From the IMG/VR virus record IMGVR_UViG_3300021962_000355, positions 1 to 33,950 of that record: a stretch of 33,950 bases of DNA; one strand, given 5' to 3'. Position 1 is the stretch's first letter, and each line of letters starts with the position of its first letter. The translations under genes were made by a program, and so were the position numbers. The stretch is from a virus. Shown here one piece after another: positions 1 to 4,682 of the stretch. Below the pieces are notes generated by a model. That model was not told where the DNA came from. It ran no database searches and worked only from the letters and a program-made list of their open reading frames with translations.

Positions 1-2
1 GC

Positions 3-71
3 ACCCTCGGCGACCACCGAGCACTGGCGAACATTGAGAAGCAATTCCGCCGCTCGCTCGCCAGCGCCTGA
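3..71 (+). CDS. C-terminal end of an unidentified GC-rich ORF (partial, cut by window start)
   Basis: An open frame enters from the left edge and ends at TGA 69-71; the 22 visible residues end in 'FRRSLASA'. The stretch is rich in GC-ending codons, quite unlike the AT-rich genes to its right, which suggests a different origin or an acquired gene. The fragment is too short to assign. The other two forward frames are also partly open here, so even the frame is only the best guess. The hairpin at 87-106 directly after the stop supports a gene ending here. Confidence 0.35.
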   Translation, partial: TLGDHRALANIEKQFRRSLASA

Positions 72-86
72 CCTGCCATCCTACCA

Positions 87-106
87 TGCCCCCGCCTCAG
101 GGGGCA
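87..106 (+). terminator. GC-rich hairpin after the partial ORF
   Basis: A perfect 7-bp stem (TGCCCCC at 87-93, GGGGGCA at 100-106) closes a 6-nt loop, 15 nt after the stop at 69-71. No U-tract follows (the next bases are GTCGGACA), so it is not a canonical intrinsic terminator; it could be a 3'-end stabilising hairpin or processing site. Confidence 0.4.
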
Positions 107-121
107 GTCGGACAGTAACGG

Positions 122-139
122 TATAACGTTATCGTTATA
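122..139. repeat. Overlapping short palindromes near the composition boundary
   Basis: ATAACGTTAT (123-132) is a perfect 10-bp palindrome. It overlaps a second inverted repeat, TATAACG (122-128) with CGTTATA (133-139) around a 4-nt loop. The region lies just left of the GC drop at about 160. It could be an operator or a junction remnant; nothing here proves either. Confidence 0.35.
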
Positions 140-160
140 GCGGCGCGGCCGAGCGAAAAG

Positions 161-340
161 TCATAGATACTATTAACCTACAAAACTTTGAAAACGCTCG
201 ATAGATTACACGTTCATAAAAAAAATTTTTCCCAAATCAAAATGACTCAAAAACCTCTAAGTACTCGGACGACCAAAAGAGAAGAGTTTTCGTATATCTT
301 CATAGTACTCAAAGAACTCGGAAAAATGCTTCTAGAAAGC
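161..340. other. AT-rich stretch without a convincing gene
   Basis: Between the GC-rich left end and the promoter at 341 I see no well-supported gene. One frame is open from a TTG at 188 to a TGA at 395-397, overlapping the next gene's ATG, but it has no ribosome binding site and no recognisable protein features. The stretch holds an A/T run at about 217-230 and two related 8-mers, GTACTCGG (261-268) and GAACTCGG (314-321); a third variant, GTTCTCGG, lies at 409-416 inside the next gene. It is probably a leader or regulatory region. Confidence 0.4.
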
Positions 341-369
341 TTGACAAAGCGTAGAGGGACTGCTAAGAT
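341..369 (+). promoter_or_regulatory. Sigma70-type promoter for the secreted-protein gene
   Basis: A perfect -35 box TTGACA (341-346) is followed after exactly 17 nt by a -10 box TAAGAT (364-369). Predicted transcription start is about 375-377, some 18 nt before the ATG at 394. This is a host-polymerase (early-type) signal, unlike the TATAAATA late signals of the structural genes. Confidence 0.65.
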
Positions 370-382
370 TGAGATATCTCAA
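369..382. promoter_or_regulatory. 14-bp perfect palindrome over the predicted transcription start (possible operator)
   Basis: TTGAGATATCTCAA at 369-382 is perfectly self-complementary over 14 bp. It begins at the last base of the -10 box and covers the predicted start site, a position where a bound dimer would block transcription. The same 7-base half-sites, in the opposite arrangement, form the hairpin at 869-888. The operator role is inferred from position and symmetry only. Confidence 0.45.
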
Positions 383-393
383 AAGACAACATC

Positions 394-801
394 ATGAAAA
401 CTCTCAGTGTTCTCGGAATGGCGTTGGCAACCCTCTCATTTCCTTTGAGTGCCTTTGCAACTGCCGCTCATTCACAAGCAATTTCTACCGAATGGTCAGA
501 TAAACCAATGGGTGCGACATATTTTCTGAAAAATGGTACAAGAATTCATATTACTTCAGGACCAGGCATTAATGCCAAAATGAAAGAAGTTGAAGCATGG
601 ATCAAAGCTCAGGAAGGTTCGCAGGTTGCTCAGTATGCCCCTCCTGCTCAAGTGCAGTATCAACCCCCCAGTTTCTTTCAAGGCTCGTCAGGAGCGCCTG
701 TGGTAGTCCCTCCGACTGTGATCAACACACAACCCAACAAGTGCCGTCAAAAGCGTATTAATCTTCTGCTGGTGTTTGATGTAGAATCTTCCGATTGTTG
801 A
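394..801 (+). CDS. Small secreted hypothetical protein with signal peptide (135 aa)
   Basis: The protein starts with a textbook Sec signal peptide: Lys near the N-terminus, a hydrophobic core (about residues 4-20) and an Ala-X-Ala-type cleavage site near 'SAFA' (about residue 22). The mature part has a short region with 'YFLKNGTRIHIT' (about 44-55), then a Pro/Gln-rich linker (about 80-115) and a C-terminal tail with two Cys. I recognise no family. It should be exported to the periplasm or envelope of the host, which is unusual beside baseplate genes and suggests an accessory (moron-like) gene. It has its own sigma70-type promoter but no clear Shine-Dalgarno. Its base composition looks richer in GC than the genes to the right. 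Its stop overlaps the start of the next small ORF (TGATG). Confidence 0.75.
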   Translation: MKTLSVLGMALATLSFPLSAFATAAHSQAISTEWSDKPMGATYFLKNGTRIHITSGPGINAKMKEVEAWIKAQEGSQVAQYAPPAQVQYQPPSFFQGSSGAPVVVPPTVINTQPNKCRQKRINLLLVFDVESSDC

Positions 802-968
802 TGGAACAAGTAACCCATATACTTGTAGATCATAATAACTACAGCATTACAATATGTGGCAACAGGGGATCTCAACGAACATTGAGATTCCATTTTGTTG
901 TTTTTTATGATGCATTAGAATATTGTGCTTCTCGTATGAGAGCAGAACATATTTTGTACATAAGTTGA
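801..968 (+). CDS. Possible 55-aa protein, start overlapping the previous stop
   Basis: An ATG at 801-803 shares its A with the TGA (799-801) of the secreted-protein gene, and the frame stays open for 55 codons to TGA 966-968. The product begins 'MEQVTHILVDHNNYSITI' and contains 'RTLRFHFVVFYDALEYC', which reads like a real small globular protein with alternating hydrophobic residues. There is no independent ribosome binding site; the TGATG overlap suggests translational coupling. It fills what would otherwise be an unexplained gap of about 190 bp. Doubt remains because the inverted repeat at 869-888 falls inside it and I recognise no family. Confidence 0.5.
   Translation: MEQVTHILVDHNNYSITICGNRGSQRTLRFHFVVFYDALEYCASRMRAEHILYIS
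869..888 (+). repeat. Inverted repeat ATCTCAA-6-TTGAGAT
   Basis: A 7-bp perfect stem (869-875 with 882-888), extendable with one bulge to about 9 bp, is followed by a T-rich run (about 893-906). It resembles an intrinsic terminator, but it sits inside the 801-968 frame and its arms are the same 7-mers that make up the palindrome at 369-382. It may be a terminator, a protein binding site, or chance. Confidence 0.4.
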
Positions 969-970
969 TA

Positions 971-976
971 TATAAT
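971..976 (+). promoter_or_regulatory. Possible -10 box TATAAT before the AbrB-like gene
   Basis: A consensus TATAAT lies 17 nt before the ATG at 994. No good -35 box is present at the proper distance (the region about 947-954 reads ACATATTT), so it would need an activator or be a weak start. Confidence 0.3.
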
Positions 977-993
977 GAAGTTGTATAAACATT

Positions 994-1191
994 ATGACCC
1001 CACACATTTACGAAACAACCGTAGAATATAACGAAGATTTTGATGAATATTACATGACATTACCTGATGAACTGACTGATTTGGTTGGTTGGGAAGAAGG
1101 TGATGTAGTGGAATGGAAAATTAATAAAGATGGTTCAGTACTTTTAGAGAAAGTAGACGAATTTTTTGACGAAAGCGAAGAAAATGATTGA
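994..1191 (+). CDS. AbrB/MazE (SpoVT)-like small protein (65 aa)
   Basis: The 65-aa acidic protein has the layout of the swapped-hairpin AbrB/MazE fold: 'YYMTLPDEL' (about residues 19-27), 'LVGWEEGDVVEW' (about 30-41) and 'INKDGSVLLEK' (about 43-53), matching the family pattern of strand, Pro, short helix, 'G...GD.V', and a final 'dG.v.l.k' strand. Members are transition-state regulators or antitoxins that bind palindromic DNA as dimers. The acidic tail (EFFDESEEND) is a departure from typical DNA-binding members. No toxin partner is obvious beside it, so a regulator is as likely as an antitoxin. Its last 8 nt overlap the next gene. Confidence 0.7.
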   Translation: MTPHIYETTVEYNEDFDEYYMTLPDELTDLVGWEEGDVVEWKINKDGSVLLEKVDEFFDESEEND

Positions 1192-1528
1192 AGACAAAAC
1201 GATACAATACAAGATTGTAGATAAAGAAGGTAAAGTTGTTGAAGACGTATCATTCAACGATTATGATAAACTGGCAGATCATATGCTTGGTTTAGCAGAA
1301 AAATGGTATAATGGATTGTATGATGCTGATGATACGTTAGAGATTTCTACATTTGACAAAACTGGAGAATTGATTTACTCCGATACTGCAACATTTGGAG
1401 AAACGATGAATGACGAATCAAGTTTGGAAGACGAGCTTAAGCAACTTGCTGAACTCCAACACCAACCAGCAGGTGAAGGATTTGGAGGAAACACTAAAAA
1501 ATCTGGAAAAAAGACTAAAAAGCGTTGA
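1184..1528 (+). CDS. Hypothetical protein (114 aa) with Lys-rich tail
   Basis: I choose the ATG at 1184 (first residues 'MIEDKTIQYKIVDKEGK') because it has a purine-rich GAAGA upstream and an 8-nt overlap with the previous gene; an upstream TTG at 1166 is less likely. The first 70 or so residues look like a compact alpha/beta domain, followed by an acidic stretch and a basic Lys-rich C-terminus ('KKSGKKTKKR'). I recognise no family. The last 119 nt also encode the start of the next gene in another frame, so the tail composition may be dictated by that overlap. Confidence 0.7.
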   Translation: MIEDKTIQYKIVDKEGKVVEDVSFNDYDKLADHMLGLAEKWYNGLYDADDTLEISTFDKTGELIYSDTATFGETMNDESSLEDELKQLAELQHQPAGEGFGGNTKKSGKKTKKR

Positions 1529-1661
1529 AAATCGCCTAGCACAAATTCCACATCCCTTCGTTATACTATACAGACCACCAAACTCGGAGTATGTAAAGCT
1601 TAACGAAGCTTTGGATTCTTTGTTTGATCGTCTAAATATTGTAGAACAACAGTTGAAGTAA
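1410..1661 (+). CDS. Coiled-coil hypothetical protein (83 aa)
   Basis: ATG 1410 is preceded at a good distance (9 nt) by GGAG (1397-1400). The protein has a heptad-like helix ('VKDLEETLKNLEKRLKSVE', about residues 22-40), a short Pro-containing segment ('PHPFVILYRPP', about 47-57), and a second amphipathic helix to the end. That suggests a small trimeric or dimeric coiled coil, possibly a virion or chaperone component. It overlaps the previous gene by 119 nt and its stop TAA shares one base with the PAAR gene's ATG, so it is probably translated together with PAAR. Confidence 0.65.
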   Translation: MTNQVWKTSLSNLLNSNTNQQVKDLEETLKNLEKRLKSVENRLAQIPHPFVILYRPPNSEYVKLNEALDSLFDRLNIVEQQLK

Positions 1662-1969
1662 TGCCAGGAATTGCAAGACAAGGCGATAATGTAATAACTG
1701 GGCATGGTTGTGATACCACGACAACGATACAGCAGGGGTCTCCCAACGTTCGTATCAACGGAAGAGGGGCAGCTTATGCAGGTGCTGCGTTAGCACCCCA
1801 CACAATTACGAATTCTGTTCCAATACCACCGTGCATTTCACACTCAGCGCAGGTCAATGCAGGTTATGGAAGAGTTCTTGTCAACGGCAGACCCATTGCA
1901 AGATATGGAGATTCTGCAGATGCTGGCACAATTTCAAGTTCATCTGGAGATGTCTTGACAAGCGGGTAA
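1661..1969 (+). CDS. PAAR-domain tail-spike tip protein (T4 gp5.4-like, 102 aa)
   Basis: PAAR proteins form a sharp cone, usually holding a metal ion, capping the central spike of contractile tails and type VI secretion systems; the cone is the first part to pierce the host envelope. The sequence has the family features: the 'MPGIARQGD' opening, repeated glycine-rich turns ('NVRINGRGAA', 'RVLVNGRPIARYGD') and scattered His/Cys candidates for metal binding (H15, C17, H47, C58, H61). Length (102 aa) fits the family. It starts at TAATG with the upstream coiled-coil gene. No effector extension is fused to it. A strong promoter for the next gene lies at its 3' end. Confidence 0.9.
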   Translation: MPGIARQGDNVITGHGCDTTTTIQQGSPNVRINGRGAAYAGAALAPHTITNSVPIPPCISHSAQVNAGYGRVLVNGRPIARYGDSADAGTISSSSGDVLTSG

Positions 1970-1983
1970 AAATATTGTATACT
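1955..1983 (+). promoter_or_regulatory. Strong sigma70 promoter for the 47-aa basic protein
   Basis: TTGACA (1955-1960), a 17-nt spacer, and TATACT (1978-1983): a near-perfect bacterial promoter. The -35 lies in the last codons of the PAAR gene. Start site about 1990, giving a short leader that contains GAGGT (1996-2000), the ribosome binding site for ATG 2006. Confidence 0.75.
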
Positions 1984-2005
1984 ATTGAAGTTATTGAGGT
2001 AACAA

Positions 2006-2149
2006 ATGGCAAAATCACCAAGTTTTAACAAGTCAAGTTATGTTCCTGGCAAACCTAAATGCACTCGTCAAGGTCGCAGTAAAAATACAAACCTTGCTGC
2101 ATCCGCACGTAATGGACGCAAAAAGCGTTATCGTGGGCAGGGAAGGTAA
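2006..2149 (+). CDS. Small highly basic protein (47 aa)
   Basis: The frame from ATG 2006 to TAA 2147-2149 encodes 47 residues starting 'MAKSPSFNKSSYVPGK' and ending 'GRKKRYRGQGR'. It has 7 Lys and 7 Arg and no Asp or Glu. GAGGT lies 5 nt before the ATG. I recall similar short basic hypothetical proteins in cyanophage genomes, but no known function. The charge suggests binding to nucleic acid (host DNA, ribosome, RNA polymerase) or to an acidic host protein. It is bracketed by its own promoter (1955-1983) and terminator (2162-2187), so it can be made independently of the late genes, probably early in infection. Confidence 0.85.
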   Translation: MAKSPSFNKSSYVPGKPKCTRQGRSKNTNLAASARNGRKKRYRGQGR

Positions 2150-2161
2150 AAAATAGCACTC

Positions 2162-2187
2162 AAAGACGCTTTTTAGCGTCTTTTTTT
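2162..2187 (+). terminator. Intrinsic terminator after the 47-aa gene
   Basis: A 9-bp stem AAAGACGCT (2162-2170) with AGCGTCTTT (2175-2183) around a TTTT loop is followed by an unbroken run of T. It lies 12 nt after the stop codon and closes the small monocistronic unit. Confidence 0.9.
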
Positions 2188-2251
2188 GTGTTTGACGGGA
2201 TAGCAACCCCGTAAAAAGTTCTGTTTTCACTCATTTTAGGAGAAAAAACAG

Positions 2252-2452
2252 ATGGCTATGCACCCAAATCCAGATAGAGACATAAAATACATGAAAGAAG
2301 CGTGGGGAACCACTCGTTTGATCACTGATTATGCTCCATTGAAGCAAGAAACTCCGTCAAAGTTAAAAAAAAATGATCCTCCAGAAAATAGAATGTCAAA
2401 AATGTGCGGTGGCAAGGAAGGATTTGACGATTATGTTGAATGGTGGGTATAA
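2252..2452 (+). CDS. Hypothetical protein (66 aa)
   Basis: ATG 2252 is preceded by a strong AGGAG (about 2237-2241). The protein has few hydrophobic stretches, contains 'WGTTRLITDYAP' (about residues 18-29), a Lys-rich middle, and a Trp-containing C-terminus ('FDDYVEWWV'). I recognise no family. It sits between the terminator at 2187 and the late promoter at 2448-2455, which overlaps its last codon and stop. The hairpin-capable ACGGG...CCCGT at about 2198-2215 upstream may be part of its leader. It could be a small virion or assembly factor. Confidence 0.75.
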   Translation: MAMHPNPDRDIKYMKEAWGTTRLITDYAPLKQETPSKLKKNDPPENRMSKMCGGKEGFDDYVEWWV

Positions 2453-2455
2453 ATA
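2448..2455 (+). promoter_or_regulatory. T4-type late promoter TATAAATA before gp25
   Basis: An exact match to the T4 late promoter core lies 20 nt before the gp25 ATG at 2476. It overlaps the end of the 66-aa gene. In T4 this element is read by host core polymerase carrying the phage sigma gp55 and the gp33/gp45 coactivators. Confidence 0.7.
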
Positions 2456-2475
2456 GTATAAAATAGTATATTTCT

Positions 2476-2871
2476 ATGCCTGTCAGTAGGTCGTTTAAAG
2501 ATCTTAGCATCACTTTTGATAAGCATCCGATCACCAACGACCTCATGGTGGTCAAGGATTTTGTTGCAATTAAAAAATCTGTGCAAAATTTATTGACCAC
2601 CTATCCAGGAGAACGTTTTTTTAATCCAAATATTGGTAGTAAGATAACAAAATTGTTGTTTGAACCCATTGATTACATTACTGCAACTACTGTTCGTGAA
2701 GAAATACAGTATACGATTGAAGCTTTTGAACCAAGAGTGTTGTTAAATTCAGTCGATGTAGTTCCAAACTTTGCAGAAGATGGATATGATATCACAATTG
2801 ATTATTCTGTAGTTGGATTGGAAGAAAAATCAGACACAATCACCCTCTTTTTAGAGAGAACTAGAGGATAA
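2476..2871 (+). CDS. 25: Baseplate wedge protein, gp25 family (131 aa)
   Basis: gp25 is a small wedge component that ties gp6 dimers to the sheath and is conserved across contractile injection systems (also called the GPW/gp25 or IraD/gp25-like family). The protein shows the family layout: 'DLMVVKDFVAIKKSVQNLL' (about residues 22-40), then the hallmark 'PGERFFNPNIGSKITKLLF' (about 44-62), then a helix with 'TVREEIQYTIEAFEPRV' (about 71-87) and closing beta strands. Length is as in T4 (132 aa). The stop overlaps the gp6 start by one base (TAATG), matching the physical partnership of the two proteins. Confidence 0.93.
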   Translation: MPVSRSFKDLSITFDKHPITNDLMVVKDFVAIKKSVQNLLTTYPGERFFNPNIGSKITKLLFEPIDYITATTVREEIQYTIEAFEPRVLLNSVDVVPNFAEDGYDITIDYSVVGLEEKSDTITLFLERTRG

Positions 2872-4676
2872 TGGCATACAATCAATTAACAAGTTTAGAC
2901 TATTTTGATATAAGAAATGCTCTTAGAGACTATCTAAGAGCAAATTCTGAGTTTAGTGATTACGATTTTGAGGGTTCTACTCTCGGTATGCTACTGGACG
3001 TGTTGGCATACAACACATATTACACATCTTTTAATGCTAATATGCTTGTCAACGAGTCATTTCTTGACTCAGCGACTCTCCGAGACAACGTAGTATCTCT
3101 TGCCAAGCAACTTGGGTATACTCCACGCTCTGCTGTAGCATCTGCAACTGCAGTAAATTTAAATGTAACACTAATTGGCAACACATTGCCACAATCAGTA
3201 TTTTTAAAGAGAGGGAATGCATTCCTTACTTTAGTGGACGATGTATTATATCAGTATGTTTTGCTTGATGACGTACAAGCAAATGTTTTACCAGATAACA
3301 CAGTAAATTTTGAAAATATCAAAATATACGAAGGAACGTATATTTCCAACAGATACACCGTTCCTGCTTATACAGGGTCATACAGCGTTGTCTTACAGAA
3401 CGCTAATATCGATACATCATCTATTCGTGTAAATGTCTTTGAGAGTTCAAGTTCCTCTTCCTTTGAAAAATTTGTACAATCTGATAATATTTTAAATGTA
3501 GGTGCAACATCACCCACCTACTTCGTAACAGAAGTTGAAGATGAGAACTATAAAATTACTTTTGGCGATGGAATTTTTGGGAAAAAGTTATTAACTGGTC
3601 AAGTTATTGAAATCAGTTATTTAACAACAAATGCTGCTGCCACAAATGGTGCTTCGGTATTTACATACAATGGTGTAATCACTGATATTGCTGGTACATC
3701 ATCATTTGCTACCACAGTAAATAGTGTAACTTCATTAACAAAAGCATTTGGCGGTGAATCAATCGAAACTATTGAAAGTATTAAAAGAAATGCTCCTGCA
3801 TCATTTGGAGCTCAGAATCGTGCAGTAACATCTTTAGATTACGAAGCAATTATTCGTCGCATCTACCCAGCAACAGCAGATGTTATTTCTTATGGAGGAG
3901 AAGAAGAAAATCCACCTGAATATGGAAAAGTAAAAATTTCAATCAAACCAAGAAATCTTAGTTTTCTTTCTTCTTACACTAAATCTGTTATTTTACAAGA
4001 ACTTAGAAAATATTCGGTTGGAGCAATTACTCCAGAGATTGTAGATCCATCGATTATCTTTGTTGAGTTAATTTCTAGAGTATTTTATGATCAGTCGCAA
4101 ACTAATTTAACTTCTGATCAAGTTAAACAAAAAGTAATTTCTAACTTAGCAAATTATATCAATTTATCAGATACAGAAAAATTTGGAGGTAAGTTTAGAT
4201 ATAGTAAATCAATCAGTACAATTGATGCATCCGATAGATCTATTCGTTCTAATCTAACTGATATTAGAATGAGAAAAGATTTCTATCCATCGTTAAATAA
4301 TAGTGCATATTATGAGTTTTGTTTTAACAATCCATTTGATGACGATATTGATGTTCAAACATTAGTTTCTACTGGATTTGTTGTGCAGCAATATCCTAAT
4401 TATGTTGTCTATATCGAAGATAGAGATTCAAAAGTTGTTCTCTATCGTTTAGATCCTCAAACTGGAGATAAAATTATTTTGAATAGTGAACAGGGTGAAA
4501 TTGATTATGCAAAAGGTGATGTAAGATTATACAATTTAAATATAATAAAAGGATCTTTCTCCGACAATAAAATAGAGATTAGATTGAAACCACTCTATAA
4601 TGATATTATTGCTAAGCGTCAAGTTTATCTTGATGTAGATATTGAGAAAAGTTCATTTACTTTAATTCAAGAATAG
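2871..4676 (+). CDS. 6: Baseplate wedge protein gp6 (Baseplate_J-like, 601 aa)
   Basis: gp6 forms the inner ring of the baseplate and drives its change of shape on host contact. The N-terminus ('DYFDIRNALRDYLRAN', 'GSTLGMLLDVLAYNTYYT', 'FLDSATLRDNVVSLAKQLGY') is typical of gp6/Baseplate_J proteins; the middle holds 'YKITFGDGIFGKKL' (about residues 226-239) and 'APASFGAQNRAVTSLDYEAI' (about 310-329), both characteristic. Length 601 aa compares with 660 in T4. It is coupled to gp25 upstream and 6 nt from the giant gene downstream. Confidence 0.93.
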   Translation: MAYNQLTSLDYFDIRNALRDYLRANSEFSDYDFEGSTLGMLLDVLAYNTYYTSFNANMLVNESFLDSATLRDNVVSLAKQLGYTPRSAVASATAVNLNVTLIGNTLPQSVFLKRGNAFLTLVDDVLYQYVLLDDVQANVLPDNTVNFENIKIYEGTYISNRYTVPAYTGSYSVVLQNANIDTSSIRVNVFESSSSSSFEKFVQSDNILNVGATSPTYFVTEVEDENYKITFGDGIFGKKLLTGQVIEISYLTTNAAATNGASVFTYNGVITDIAGTSSFATTVNSVTSLTKAFGGESIETIESIKRNAPASFGAQNRAVTSLDYEAIIRRIYPATADVISYGGEEENPPEYGKVKISIKPRNLSFLSSYTKSVILQELRKYSVGAITPEIVDPSIIFVELISRVFYDQSQTNLTSDQVKQKVISNLANYINLSDTEKFGGKFRYSKSISTIDASDRSIRSNLTDIRMRKDFYPSLNNSAYYEFCFNNPFDDDIDVQTLVSTGFVVQQYPNYVVYIEDRDSKVVLYRLDPQTGDKIILNSEQGEIDYAKGDVRLYNLNIIKGSFSDNKIEIRLKPLYNDIIAKRQVYLDVDIEKSSFTLIQE

Positions 4677-4682
4677 AAATAA

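Noticed and set aside
188-397. 69-codon frame starting at TTG before the secreted-protein gene
   Set aside because: No ribosome binding site, a rare start, no protein-like features, and the promoter at 341-369 lies inside it.
869-906. Inverted repeat plus T-rich run as a firm terminator
   Set aside because: The T-run is broken, the repeat lies in the plausible 55-aa frame, and its arms match the upstream palindrome; listed only as an inverted repeat.
1166-1183. TTG start for the 114-aa protein
   Set aside because: The ATG at 1184 in the same frame has a better upstream purine-rich site and the short overlap usual in this region.
1050-1253. 67-codon minus-strand frame over the AbrB-like gene
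   Set aside because: Ser/Leu-rich antisense shadow of well-supported forward genes.
1495-1530. A-rich runs as a programmed frameshift joining the 114-aa and 83-aa genes
   Set aside because: Reaching the second frame would need a +1 shift, the A-runs are not a clear +1 site, and the second gene has its own ATG and ribosome binding site.
1831-2028. 65-codon forward frame across the PAAR 3' end
   Set aside because: It crosses the strong promoter and the start of the 47-aa gene in another frame and lacks a ribosome binding site.
2033-2230. 65-codon minus-strand frame over the 47-aa gene and terminator
   Set aside because: Antisense shadow; it runs through a strong terminator hairpin.
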